This document shows positions 12,487 through 27,509 of a stretch of DNA of 64,000 bases, in pieces. Origin of the DNA: Takifugu bimaculatus (taxonomy: Eukaryota > Chordata > Actinopteri > Tetraodontiformes > Tetraodontidae). Where the stretch lies: NCBI GenBank assembly GCA_004026145.2, contig CP034977.1, positions 6,648,239 to 6,712,238 of the forward strand, written 5' to 3'. A program made the translations under genes and the position numbers. The notes below the pieces were generated by a model. That model did no database searches, was not told the DNA's origin, and saw only the letters and a program-made list of their open reading frames with translations. Position 1 is the first letter of the stretch, and each line of letters starts with the position of its first letter.

Positions 12487-14292
12487 TTACTCGAGATGTC
12501 CCTCCTTGTGTGGCTGCTGAAGCTCCGTCCCTTCTTGCTCTCTGGCTGACATCTCCATGGCGATGCGCAGTTTCTTATTGTAACTGCAGGTGGATGGCCT
12601 CTTCTTAAAGGGACTGGAGAGAAGGGTGCTTGGGGGGCTGGACTTGTCCTGCGAAGTCCTGGGGGTGGGAAAAGAAAGGAGAAAATGCTTTTAGGTTGCA
12701 GGTTACCTCCCTCCCCTTATCGAAGTGGGCAATGTGCAAATGGCAGGAAACACAAAGCGGAATGTTTAACCTTTCTAGCTGGCATGGATTGCACGGGAAG
12801 GGGTGCGTCCCTGGTTTGCTGTTGGTCAGCGCCTCCCAGATGGTCACCTGGCCGGAGGAGATAACGGAGTGGGTGTACAAACCATCCAAGCAAAACAAGA
12901 GGTTCTTCTACAGGCTGCAGCAGTAAACCCGTGCACCCCCTAATGGTTCCAATGGTTCATATTTACTCTCTAATTTTAAAAAAAACAATGATTTTTTTCT
13001 TTTTGTTAGTCTTGCCTGAGCATTTAGTCACAACAGGGAAATTAGGCAACAGAAATATTCTGTCTGACGCTGGATTCCAAACTTTCCGATGTTATCTTTC
13101 ATTTGGAAGGTCAACTACAACCATTACCCTTGTAATTCTGGGTCAAAAACCTGTTCTGATTAAACAGATTCCCTCCCCCCTCCCGGGTGTTTAACAGGGT
13201 AAATAGACACACACCAAACATGTGAAAGTCACACAGCTCACACAACCTCCAAACTCACACAATATTTGTTTTCTCCAAACTGTTTTACTGTGATTTTTCA
13301 AGAACAAGACATAAAGTACCGTCGTACTAACCCTAAGGGGTCTCTACATCAGGGGTCTCCTCTAAACCTAATCCCGCCCGCCCACCCAGACCTGGAGTTT
13401 AAGCAAGCAAAGGGGTCAGAGAGGTGGGTGAGTTTCCAGCCTGGGAATTACCAACACACCTAACCCCCAACCCTAATCCCAAACCCAACTCTAACCCTAA
13501 CCCCAACCTCAATCCTAACCCCCAACCCTAAACCCCAACCCCTATTTTAACCCAAATGCTAACCCTAACCCTTACCCTAAATCTTTGCCAAGCAGTCATA
13601 AATTGGAACAGATCACATGTTACAGGTGAATCCCTGTAATGGATCGTGTGGTGCTCTTAAATTGGATCCAGCCGTGATGGATACATATGTGGAAAAGGAT
13701 CCAGTTCAAAGCAGCTGTTCATTGCTGATTTGTCAGCTCCATAGATAGTGTGTGTGTGTGCGTGTGTGTGTGTGTGTGGGCGGGGGGGGGGTTGACAACT
13801 GGAAGTTGGACAACCTTGAAAGGTACTTTCATTTCTAAATTCCATTTTTGGATCTAGTTGAAGGATACTTACTTACTGGGCAGACATTTCTTCACCTTAA
13901 GCACCTAAAATCTATCATTCAGACAAGGTTTGGACAGACACCGTTGCCTCGATAGGAAAAGAGTTTCAGAATCGTTCGAGCGCTAAACTACTGTTGAAAG
14001 CATACGTGTTACTGTCTATGACCCATAGGTCTGATACATATGTGTCTATGACAATGGCTCCATTTCTCTCCAGACCTCATTAACCTTTCTTGTGTCATCT
14101 GGGGCTTTTAATCCGGCTGTGGGGACCCCTGCTGTGTGTGTTCCCTTGCTGCTCTGCCTCCACAACGAACACACGGTTATTGATGGGAGGCGTGTCCTGA
14201 GACCTTCTGTGCTTCCGGACTCAAACTGCGAGAGGGGCGATTTTTCAGTGTTTCATCACTGTAATAAATCTGAGTCAGACTAAAATAAACAC

Positions 14293-14333
<41 letters not shown>

Positions 14334-17300
14334 GTCCTTGTACTTCTACCTTTACGAAGACTTTCACAGACATACTGGATTCTCCAGCTCCTTACCATAA
14401 CCCAACCATCCCAACTAAACCTGACCCAAACCTTAACCTTATACCCACATCTTAACCCTCAAGCTGTCCTCTGAAGTTGTGAATTAAAGGCCTATATCTA
14501 ACCTTTGTTTTGTCCCTAAAATTCTTGAGAAGGTAGTGGTGACTCGGTTACTGGAGCACCTTCAGCAGAACAGATTGAGATGTCTCGGGCAGGTTTTAGA
14601 GCTCACCACAGCACAGAAACAGCATTAAAGTTCCTTGTGATCTTCTTAGAACTTATAACTGTTATTGGGTTTAGAAGGACAACACTAGGCTGGTTCAGAT
14701 AGATACCTTTCTCAGATAGATACCAGTTTGCTCGGGTTCATGACGTTGCCTCTTCAATCATGGCGTTCCACAAGGTTCTGTATTTGGACCAACCGTTTTC
14801 ACTTTGTACCTGATTCCCTTAGGAAACCTTATTTAGCAGACTGGATGAGATGCTGATGACATTCATCTATATTTATCCATGAAACCATAGGAGACCGAGC
14901 AGTTAGTGAAGGACTGGGCTTGTCTCAAAGACATAAAATTTGGGTATACCTCAAATTTTCTTCTCCTCAATTTGGACAAAAAAAAACCAGACACTGGAAT
15001 ACAACTAAACCCACAAGTCAAGCAAGAATTCCACCTACAAAGTTGTCAGTGATGCTCCTGTAGGCATCAACGTCAAAGCGACCGAACACTTCCAAAAAGT
15101 TAAAATTTATGAGTATGAATATTAAATATTTGGTCTTTGTACTAAGCAGCATTTGCAGGTCGTCTAGCTTCCCCTCACTGTCGAAACACTGTGCAGTTCT
15201 GGGACAGGTGAAGCTCCTCAAAATTGAACTGTAGGTGTGAATGTGCTTGTCAATTGTTGGTTGTTTGTGTATGTTGGCCCTGGGATCGGCTTCAGCCCCA
15301 AAGTAATATGAACTCAATGCTTAAACTATGATGTCAGCGTGCTATTTCTTTGTAGGGAGTAGATAATGTCTGAGGAGCGCCAGAGTTAACCCACCTGGTC
15401 ATGTTCCGAGCCAGCCTCCAGCAGACTCTGCTGAATAGCAAACTGCAGCAGGTCTTCCTCATCCTCCCTCAGGGTGTCTCTTTGTTTGCTTCCCAACACT
15501 GTGTATCCAGGCGGGACCTCAAACACACATGAGGGAATCACCCCTGATCGGCATGACGCTGCAGCACACAGGGGCAAAGTAAAGGCCAGGAGATGGGATT
15601 ATTATGGGATTATTATCCATATATGGAGGTCACAGAAGAGTCAAAGAAAAACCTCTTGAATCAAAGTTTTGGCTGGTAGATTTGGATGTTTAAACCGAGG
15701 ATATCTCTGTGTTATATAACATTTCCAGATATTCTCTCTCAGTAATCGCAAAATTGAGTAAATCAAAAATTCTACCTCAAATTCTATCTTAAATTATGTT
15801 TCAAAGCACCCGCGCGTTGCCGGCTGATACATCTTAAATAACGCTTTAGAATATAATGGTCCTCTGTTTATAACATTTATGTCATGCTCTTACTGGTGGA
15901 GCTGGAGACACTGGAGGAGTCGCTGCCTGGCGATGGGAGGTTCGTCCCCATGGTGTCCCTCTCTTCATCCTCCTCCACCCCCACATCGTTGTCAGCACAC
16001 AGGCCCAACATGTCATCACAGCCGTTCAGGTTGTTGAAGGTGATCCTGGCATTCAGGATGTGGTAGAGAGGGATCTCTGCAGAGGAGATTAACGACGCAT
16101 ATCTGCACTTTACTCACAATTTCCCTGTCCTCCTCGATTGTTTTGGTGTTTACCCAATCTTCAATCTACACCCCAGCCCCATCGATTTTATTGATGGATT
16201 TTGTTTTTGGTCCTTTTACCGATTTTGACAGGAAAGCCTGGAGGCAAGCGCAAAGTGATGAAGTCGCGCAGCTTAGCAAACAAGGCATTGGAGATGGCCA
16301 TAAGGTCAATGATGGGGGCCACTTGTTCTGCCAAGGAGAGGGGATGGGACTCACACAACCAGAGTTTGGCTTTAAACCTGGAAACACATGCTGTAGTCAA
16401 ACACTGCAATATATCGAGTGTTATATTTTCAGTGGCTCCATAATTAACACAATAAGAGGCTGTGAAACATCAAACACGCTGCACATTTTGTCCTACAACA
16501 AAGAACTGGAAGTGGAAAAGAGATTTAAAACGACAAAACGTCACAAATTCAGACAGCATGGCTGGACTGTCTGAGTGTGATAATTGTCTTCTTTGTTGTT
16601 CCCCCCGCCCAACGCCTCTCTCTCTGTCACCTCTGAGTCTTTGTGGTGAGCTGACACGGATGGCCGATGTCTCTGAGAGTCGGCGAGGAGCTCGACTTGA
16701 AGTATTCTTCGGCTGTGAGTGTTGCAGGATTGGTCACGGCCGGACAGGACATCTCAGTCATTAGTGCCTAGAGAAAGTGAGTTGGATTTTTAAAAATATC
16801 AATATTGTTGTTCCAGGAGAGTATATTTCATTGCAGAACACATAAAACCGTCTTTTAGAGTGTAAAATACATCCATCCTATAAACATTTTACAGTGTTAA
16901 TAATTGTTGCTCATGACTGCTCTGCTTAATTACTTCTGGCTCTGATTATGACACAACCAGGACAGATGAAACACCTCAAACATTGGGTCTCGAATTCATC
17001 ATTTCAATGCTAATAGAGAAAAGAAAATCCCCACGATAGAAAAGAACACATGCCCCATTGTTAGGTCCGATGTGTTGCTCGGCGATGCCGAAGAAGTTCT
17101 GCAGCGGAGTCTTTCCCCCTGTTTAGACACACAGAGCAAGTGGGGTGCTGCTGTTAGCTTAAGTTCATTAAAGAACTACCGTACGTCACTATAGCATGTT
17201 TGATATATGTTACATTTCTCTGCTGTAATTCAAGGCTGCATTACTTATGGTGGCATCCCACAAGATTTTGTGCTTGGACCACTGTGATTTATGTTTACAA

Positions 17301-20300
17301 GGAGACACATGTATTGGTTTATGACACAAGTGTCCATTATTTTGGCCTTTTCACCACTCATTTCCACAGCAAACAAAGGGGCACATCAACTATATCAGCC
17401 GAACATCTGGAGAAAACAGAGCAGCCTGATAGCTAACAGCTTTCACCTTTACCTTTGGTCTTGTTCTTGTTCTGGTCAGACAGATGGCTGGTTCTTGTCT
17501 TGGTGATCAGCTCCACATTAGATGCTGCATAAACCTGAAAAAAAAATCCAAAATAGTAAATGAATGTGCTCTGATGAGATAAAATTACTTTATTTGTGTG
17601 TATTTAACAGCAGATATCAATAAGGATACATTCGGATAGTTCTCTGTACAATATTTAATAAATAATCAGATATCATTGTTAAAACCCTAAATCTTTATAC
17701 ATTTAAAGACACTTTCGACTATTTACCTTTGCTTCATACCCATTAACAATCTCAGTCTTCTCACTCCTCCAGCCCAATATTCCTGTCTTATTTCTGCAAC
17801 ATATAACATATTTCATATGAGTTTCTCATACAGCCACATCCACACAGTCAGAAAGTCAAGGTAGTCAAAAGTAGAAGGCAGCTGTGTGACCTTTTGAGAC
17901 TTTTTACCTTTCATCTGAAAAGCTTTTTCAGCTCTGAAAGGATGATGGAATTCCCAGGTTTTCAGCTTTTTGACCTCCAGCAGATTTGACACTTTGAATG
18001 TGCATAAATAAGATGGACAACTCTGATTTGCACCATGCCGCCTCACGTATCTGTTGCTGTAAATTATTCATTATTACGCTGGTGTCACTTAGTGCCACAT
18101 GCACAACCTATAAAAGTCCTATAACCTATAAAAGTAGAAAGCCACGTTCTGAACTCCTTTAGAGGAGCAGCAACAACCCATTTGTCTCGTTATGTGGGTG
18201 ACGCTTTCACCCAAACACATCTTTGCAATGGACACCCCCCACTTACGCCCACCGCATTTAAAACCTTTTGATATCCTTGACACCAAGGCTAAAGTGTGTA
18301 TCAGGTGTGTATTGGTTTTTGTCTCCTATTTGTGCATCTTCAAAGTATCAACTCCACAAGAGGTTCAAAATATGGGACTAGGCATTACACATAAGAACAG
18401 TTTGAAATGCGAAACATCTACTAGGAAACTTTAGGGATTTTAGACTTTCAGGTGTCTTGATCATTTTTTATTCATAGTTTTTGGCTCTTCCTTGGCTTGC
18501 CCATGACCACAGCTTCAGATGTGGTGTAGCTCCAACACAAAGGTAACCTTTCAAGTGAGGCCCAGTGTTGTAGGTAGATTTAATAATAGAAAACCACAAT
18601 ATGCATTATGCTATGCATTTTAAATAGACAGAGGCAGTTCTCCAGGCTTCTCTAGGCCATTTGGTTACCCAGGAACTAAACTAAACTCACACCTGCGCAA
18701 GTGTGTAGTCAGGGCCCGAGTATGGAGGAGGTCCAGCCAGGACTGCACTGGGATTGTAATGTATTATTGTTTGCAGGGATTAAAGGTTTCTCGCATCTTT
18801 ATTGGCATCTGACAGCCGTTACTTATCTTTCTGAGCATGCGTGCACGTTTAAGACGACCCTGACCTCTCAAAGGCGATGTTCCGAGTATCCAGCTGAGTG
18901 GTTACCACAGGTGCGGACAACCTTGCCGCTACCTGTTCCTCACTGGGCTGCATCATCCCCAGAAAGCCCAAACTGCTGGCAGCACCACCGTTGGTGTCAC
19001 GATTCCCACAGCCATGCGAGAGAGATGCGAGAGATGAGATGCTCAAGGTCTCACAGAAGACCAGCTCTCTGTCATGGTCAACCTCCATCACCTCGGCAGT
19101 GGAGTCTGAGGGACAAGAGGGAAAGTGACCTTTCAATGATCATGTTGGAATTAGGAATGGGAAGTTAATTAATCGTCAATGAAGCGGTGGGATGTCGACA
19201 AAGCTGAGGAATAAAGGAGAGAGAGGAGGGAGAGAGAGGGATCAATCTATGGAGATAGCAGATGGTGCAGAGAAAACAAGAGGGACACACAATTGTGAAA
19301 GATGATGGGAGATCTGAAGGAGATCTGAAGGAAACCCTTCTGCCAGCAGCTTTACCAAAAGACTATAAACAAGGAAAGCAGCTTTTGCTAAGGGTAAGAA
19401 AAGCGATCTACAAGCCTGTCAAGCTCAGTCAGACAGAAGTTCTGGTTTTGTATGAGTTAATCATAATCTATATAATCTATTATAATGAGGTCTTTGTCTC
19501 ACCAAGACATAAAACAATGTAAATACTGAACAATGCGCTCCTCAAATAAACAAATAAGACCGGATAAAGCACACAATTGAGTGAATAATCACTTGTACAA
19601 TGTTTGACCTCTAACCTTTTCCTCTGAAAATGAAGCTCCGATTTCCTCTCTGCCAGGTCATTTGTTCAAAGCCCATCAGGGTGGTGTCAACACGGAGACA
19701 CTGGCCACTCTTCCAAACCCTGCAGGTGTCACTGGGGCAGATGCGAGACACCAAGGGCACTGAGGGCAAACAGGCGCACACCTTTAACAAAGCCACATCT
19801 AATGATATATACGGTTCAGGACAAAATAGAGGGATTTTAAAACTACCGGTGCATGAAAGATTGTGGGCCTGTGTGCAGTCAAATCAGTCATAAGAGTCTA
19901 GTTAATCATAGCTGCAGGAAGGAAGTGTGAACAAGAGCGAAAATGAAAAAGCCACTTAATTGCTTTAATCTAAAAACAATTGAGGGAACATTTTGTAGTT
20001 AAATTAGTTGCTACTATAGGGAATACAAAGAATTAAATCACCCCAGCTAGTGAACTCCCATTTCATCTCCACATAGAAATCCTGGGCCTGGAAAAGAATC
20101 AGCAGAGAAAGGATAATTAAAAAACTTACCAGACAGGCAGACACTGCCCACTTTCTGAATTTTTACTGTGTCATAACGTGTTTCTCCTATCTCTTTCCTG
20201 TTCTGTTGTCGCTGCATGAGGCGCCTGTGGAAGCACGCATCAGCACGTAGTGTGACATGAAACAACACTACAGTGAACATGGGAGCGTGCAGTGAATGTA

Positions 20301-23300
20301 GAGACCACTCAGCTGTTGTGACACTTCTGTGGAGCTGCACATTAGGCCACAGTCTGCAGAGAGACTCACAATATGCCTCAGTTGGGAAAAACTACATTTG
20401 TAATACAGATAAATATGTGTGTGTGAGTGTGAGTGTGTGTGTGCGTGTTTAAGTATAAAATCGCACTTGGCGCAGTTGCTCCAGCAGTACTGGGATGCTA
20501 GCTAGTCTCTTGGCAGTCCTCTGGTAGTCACGGTAACGGAGAACAAGACGCACCATCTCTGGATCTCTGGTGCTCACTGCCTCCTGGAGAACTGCAAGAA
20601 GACAGAGGGCAAAATCAATGATTCAACACTCATTTAAAATTTATGAACATGAGACATTTAAGGGGGCAGAAACTAAAGTAGAACCCAGGAAAATCTGGTT
20701 TGACCCATAACTGTTGTTTACCCATCTTTCAGCAGGGAACTATCTGCGCTGCGTTACAGTCCAAAGTATTTCAGCTTAGATGTTTTTATGCTTATTTACA
20801 TGCACTCATTGTGCTCTGTCTTGTTCTGTGGTGGCCTCACTTACAAAGACAATTCATCCTTTTTGTTTCAACAAAGATGACTTCAAACTAAATGGCACTA
20901 TTTTTCTGAATTTCAAAACAAATCGAACGAGCCAATTAAACACATCTGTCTTTTCTTAAGTAGAACATCCTTTAATCATATAACAAAACTGGTAAATAGG
21001 TCAAGAGGTTTTTTTCCAAGAATTCATGACTAGACTGGCGGTTGAGCAGTGTGGTGTTCTACTCTATACAGGGATCTTCATATAATAATAGATTACATCT
21101 TATATTTTAGTATTTGTTCATATTCTGGTATGATTAAGTTTGTTGCTCATTATTTTGGCACAGCCTCACCCAGAAGAGTAAAACATTAATCAAGAATTTT
21201 TGATTGAAAGGATATAAATTTTACACCCTCCCCCCCATAAAACCTTGCTGGTGAAGTTGTCTGCAGGATTTGACCAGGATTAATTTTGCAACAGCAGGTT
21301 CACTTTGATAAAATGTGCACCGAATAAATATCTCCCTAGGAGAGCACAGCACAGGACAGCACAGGACAGCACAGGACAGCACAGGACAGCACAGCACAGG
21401 ACAGCACAGGACAGCACAGGACAGCACAGGACAGCACAGGACAGCACAGGTCAACAGAATGACTGTCAAGCAGCACTTTGCACTTCAAGACGTCTTGAAC
21501 GCCGGAGAAATTTGACTAATTCAAAGCAATTATATTTCCTCCTCAGTTATCAAAATGTCCACTGATGCTGCACAGGCCCTCAGAGCCCGCTAAAAAGAGA
21601 CACTTTCTCACTCCACCTGTCCACTCCAGCAGACATTAAAGGGAAGGAACATTCTAGATGGAAACAGACCAGTGATATCTCCTATTTGGCAAGAGTTCCT
21701 GGACCCCGACTCTTCCTCCCCCTCATAATGGTGGTTTATCGCATCCACGCAAACAACTGATTCAGATCAGGAAAATAACTCCTTGTCCAACTGGGTTCCA
21801 ACACTGGAAAATAGAAGACTAATCCAGATGATGAAAAAAGAGCATAGGGCTGGAAAACATACACCCAAAAAAAGATTTACGGTGAGGGAGAAGGAAAAGG
21901 GAGTGGCTGTTGGCCCAGATGCTAGAGGGGTAGTTCTGGCTATACAAAGGTCCCTAATTCACCCTACAACCCAATTTCGGGAGCTTTTCTAAAATAAAAT
22001 GTGCTCAATCCCATGTTTTCATTTTAGGACCAGGCAGTATTACCTGTCATGTAGACTAATGGAATGTGTTAATGGTGGGCTTAGCCAGTGTAAAGATTCT
22101 AGCTTGTAACTTTACTACTACTGCAACTTTTTTGACCTTTCCTGCTGCTTCCTTTGACTTTAGCTTCTTTGCTGCTATTTTTGGTTTGCTTCTGTTGGAC
22201 TATTATTAGATATGGTCGCATTGTGCTATATTTAAAAACAAAATCAGAACAACAGCAAAGACTTGGAGTGAGCTTTGTGGTTTGACAGTAAAGAATAAAA
22301 ATAAATTCAAAGGCAAAAGGCGTCGGGGGAAAGTAGGCCATGAATTTTAAGCAACATCAAGAGAAAAGACCTGCCACCACTTTACTGCTTACAAAAATAG
22401 TGCAATGTTCGAACGAAAAACTTCCATATTTCTTTCTAGCAAACCAAGATATACTAGTGTTCTGTGAATCAGGGGCAACTGAAAGCAATACTTGATGAGT
22501 ACTTGGACCCAACCCCCCCATAAACATGTGGAAGGGGTGGAATTAAAGGGTAAAGTGGAAGATCTAGCCAAAGGAGAAGCAACTCTAACATAACATGTTG
22601 GCTTCACTGTAAGCAAAGGTTCACCTTTATTTATCATAAAAGCCTCAGCTGCAATTTTGATTTTGATGGCAGTGGTACCACGCATGCACACACTTACCAC
22701 TCCAACCATTGTGGTTCTGTTTGTTAACATTTGCTCCTTGCTGTAGGAGGATCCTGGCACAATCCAAGTGGCCAAGGGTGACAGCCAGATGCAGAGGTGT
22801 CCGGCCCCTGGGGTCCAGAGACTCTAAATCCGTCTTGAAGAGAAAAAGAGGGAGTAAAAAGGTGAGAAAAAGTGAATTCAACATTGGCACAGCATTACAT
22901 TACCTGCACCTCTACGTACGAATATAACCCAACCATTTATTTCACATAGTAATTAGATGCAGTTGTGGTCTAGCGGAATTCTCTTTAACACAAACATTTG
23001 GTCTGCATCAGGCAGTGATGAGAAATGCCATTTTGTACACCTGGAACTGTCAAAAAAAGAGACATAGACAGTCTTTTAGTATATAATAATGCTAGTTTTT
23101 AGAATGTTCTGCAGCATTAGTAAACGGAACTCCCAATTCTGCTGTAAAATTAGGTCAAATACAGCTTTCTAAATGTAACAATAGCAAAGTTAATCCAGTG
23201 GTAACAACTTTAAGGACACAACAGTTTAACTTAAATTCAACTGTCTCGGCGTTGCAAACAGCTTGATACAGTATATTGGCATCTGTTACCATGTCATTTT

Positions 23301-26300
23301 CTGTTCATTACTGTGTGTGATTGCTAATCTCTATTAACAAAGTCACAAATAATTCATGTTTAACCACCACCACCAATAAGAATCTGATGGGTCTAGAACA
23401 AGAGGACAGGGGACTTGCCAGTCTCTTTCTTGGTTGTTAAAAGTGCCTTTTGTGCTTGTGTCTGGGAGAAAACAAACTCATATAGTTGGTTCCACCTCAA
23501 CACATAGTTTGTAACCAATCTCTTGGATTGGTGGTTAGGTTCGTCTGTGAGCTGTGTCAACTAATTTTATATTGGACTTTACCCCCAGTAAATGAGAGGC
23601 TTTACTTACTGTTTCTCCAGGTTGGGTAAAGAGCCCTTTTTTAAAACCTAAACCAAATCTCGGAAAGCCCCCGCATGGCTTCCTCTCTTGTTCACCTGAA
23701 GGGATTTGATATTATTGTGGCCAATAACTCTGTGTCATGGGGAGTTTGAGAGGAATAGATGGTTGGTCAAACCTTGAAATGGAGAGGAACACTATAAGTA
23801 TCCTTCTGGAGGTTCAACAGTGGACCAGCTCAATACCTTTTTCATGGTGCTGAAGGGTCCATATCAGTTCGCTCAGCAAGTCTTCAGATGCTTTGTAGAC
23901 TTGGAGGGCTTAATATATATCATGGCCTATTTGATCTCTGTGCTTTTGTGACACCTTGTTGCACCACATCCAAACTAAATCTTACTAAATATATACTCCA
24001 GAGAGATTCAGTAGGCGACCTATAGGTTTTTGAGCAGCCACCACCACTCTCCTTTTTATCTTCAGCGGAACAGCCTGCACAGCATTACAAGGAAGTATGA
24101 TAGCAAAGCAGCTCCAACTAGTCCAAACACAACACAACGTGTCGAGTGAGTGAAATGTTTTGTTAACCTTAAGGACAATGCAACATATATACAGTAATTA
24201 TGGACAATTACTAGCGTAATTCCAGGAATCTCACAGCCAGGCAGCAGTGACATTACTGTAGGCTGCAAAGGAGGAAAAACATCAAACCTTTTATTAAGGG
24301 GGTAAAATAGGAAGAAATTGTCTCAATGTTTTAATGTGACACCTACATATACTGTACTACTGGATCATCACCAGAAATTGATTTCAGCAATTGTTCACAT
24401 GTAAGATATGGCCAATCCAGTATGATCTCAACTGGGCCTTAATTTCAAGAGTACTTTATTGATCCCTTTAGGGGGTGTCCACCAGGGAAATTAGCATTTA
24501 TTTAGATTTTTGGTATATCAATGCAACATTTTAATGAAATGATCCAAGGGCTCTGGAACGACCATAAATGCAATATCCTAAAGTCACTCTGGACAATTTA
24601 GGCACAGGAGGGACATCCAGTGACATAATCACTGAATGCAATTAACTCTCGCAACTCATAGAAATTACATCAGCACATCTCAGCTTAATCACTTTACAAC
24701 GGTGTAATGTGGCATCCCCTGGGTATTCTATTATCAGGCTGAGGGCTGCAAAGTCTTGGCACTTGAGTTCTGCAGAATTTAGTAGTTTGTTCAGTTTTCT
24801 TGAAAATCCTACAAGCAATATTGTCTAGGGACAAATGCAATGTGCCTGTTGTAGTACTTTCACAACAACATGGTGGCATGTTCTACTGGAGCCACTGACG
24901 GATAGAGCCAGGCTCCACGGCAGGGTAGGACCCCTTGGCACTGCCGCACGTTTTGATCCTGGTGTAATCATTGTGCCAGAGCATGATGCTACCTGGACGA
25001 GCCGCCAAAACCAGATGAAGGCCAGAAAGGGGGCCGATCTAAGTATCAACCCTTGAACAGGAACTTGATTAGGCCCCCGTAAGATTCTACAAATGGCCGT
25101 TCTGGGGCAATTCCTCCATTGGAGACACACATTATTGGCTCCCCCTTCGTAAAATTATGCTGCAGTTCCTGCAGTAGAAACGCGCCTAATGTAGGGTGTC
25201 ATAGGGAAGGGCTGCATATGTTCCACATAGAGGCCAGTCTGCTGAATTTCTATCAGTCCATGTTAGACAATATACTGGTGTACTGTATTACGTGTGCTGG
25301 GGACAAGCAAAGGCTACACGACACCATCCACTGCCTCCTGTCATCCCCGGTGGACATTGCCAACTCTTGTTGCGTCAACAGGTCATCAAGGATCCATATC
25401 CAAGCACTAACGCCCTGGCCAGGGTCACTGCAACCTGTTGCCCTCTGGCACGAGGAAGTAGGACACCATCAGGAGTTATGAAAGCATCTCCTAAATGACT
25501 TAAATGTAACTGCACTACAATCAGTGTTATTCACTTCACCAAGACATATGAAGTTGAGTTGGAGTCAACAAGGAGATGCCATCTCCAGCAAGACCTGCAA
25601 TTTTAAGACGTAGTGTAGTCCGGTGGTGAAGGAGAGGAGGAAACAATAAAGAAACTCTGGAGTTTGTGATTGTATGATTTATAGAAGAAACCTTTACTGC
25701 AGCACAAGGGGACACTCGCAACAGTCTTGCATGTGGCCAGCACTGCATGAATCCTGTATCTTTCTTCTCTACAATAATGCATTATTTATGGTTATCTCTA
25801 TATGTGGACCAGGTAGCCCTTTTACCCCTTTGCTCCCTTCCTTCATTCCTTGTGCAGTATACACATGGTTGTTTGCAGCATCAATCTTTCATACAACACC
25901 ATACACAAAGGTTTAAAGCCGACATAAGGAGCAACCCAACCCCTTATTCAAACCTCAAGTGTGCTATCTGAATTAATGGTTATTCGCTTTATTATAACCA
26001 AACTTGGAATATCTCAAAACAAATCTAAATTAGATCAGTTAATAAATGGAATACACAACATAGCACACTCGGAGTCATTGCTTGCAGGACCAATGATGCC
26101 CCTTGGATATCTCTTATGCTACCAGCAGTTATTGGTGCTGAGGGAGGCGGCGTTTTGAGGAGAGTAATGAACAAAAAAAATCGAGAGGACGCATTGGGAG
26201 AGAGTTTATTAGGATTAATGCAACAAAGTGATGTTTGTAGCAGAAAAAGGGCTATCTTAAATTTGCAGCAGCATTTCTTCATTGTTCTTTCAATCATGGT

Positions 26301-27445
26301 TGCTGACGTCCGTGAATTTATTGACCCCGCCGTGTTATTATAGAGCAGTGCAAACAGCATCTGCAAAGTCCATTAATGATTAATAGGCCAAATTTAATTA
26401 TACTTATTGAAAAGCCATACACGTGGGAGGCTTCACCTGACCAATTCATCATCAGTGAATAAAGGTTTCTCAAAATTCAGCATTTCATATTCCTGAGACT
26501 TTAAAGTACATGAGCCTTTGCTCTATACTAGCCATCCCCTTGGTCTAAAGCATCTTCCAACAACGTCTAAAAACAACATAAGTTGTACAAAACATTTTCC
26601 ATGCACACTTTTAGCCCTCTGGTCAGTCACGAGAGGTCTCAGTCAATGCATCGCCACTCCGTGCTGAAGATGATAGAAAATACAGTGGATGATGAACAGA
26701 GTTACTCCCTTTTTGGTATGTCTATGCAACATTTTAATAAAGAGATATTGTGTTGAGAATATCGGTATGGATTTGTTTATCTTGTCATTGTATTCACTCT
26801 TATTGGATTAAGACCCAGTAAGAGCCTAATGGACACTGAAATGTTCCAGTGGCCTCAGTTCATTAACTAACCAAGTAGGTTAAGTTGTGCGTTTCAAAGC
26901 ATTACTGTGGTTTTTGGGTTTGGCTCGGCCAACATAACAGCATCACTGCTCGAAATAAAATGCTTTATTTCTTTTGTTTTCCAATATAATCAAACCATTA
27001 TGAACCGAATCTCTGCCTTTGCTTGCACCTCACGTCGCTGAAATAAAGCTGCAACCCTGCTTATTGAAGTTATTGAAATGTCAGGAGTTGTTAAGATTTT
27101 TTTTTTTTAAAGTGTTAAAAGGGTGTTTGCGTGAAAGCTGGGTGAGACTTTTGAGACTACCGTACTGAAGCTGACGATGGAGAGACTCAAAAATCTGCTT
27201 TATGCCACCTGCTCTTCTTCTGAACAATGAAATTTCACAAATGTGATTGCACTTATACTCCCTTCTTTTTGTTTTAACTTTTATTTTGATCGCAGGTTGA
27301 AAACCATTTATGTGCCTTTGTGAATATCACATCCTGATGATTTCATTACTACATCACTACAACTCGTGGCAACAGGTCATCCACAAGCCTGTGCCATCCA
27401 CTAATAAATGGAATAGGTTCCATGGACTTACAGCAACCAGACTAC

Positions 27446-27509
<64 letters not shown>

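Noticed and set aside
21343..21450. CRISPR-like direct repeats.
   Set aside because: Contiguous 10-bp units without unique spacers, in a vertebrate intron.
21221..21565. Open frames of repeated HRTAQDSTG or CPVLSCAV on both strands.
   Set aside because: Created by the 10-bp minisatellite, which has no stops in any frame; it lies inside an ankrd13b intron.
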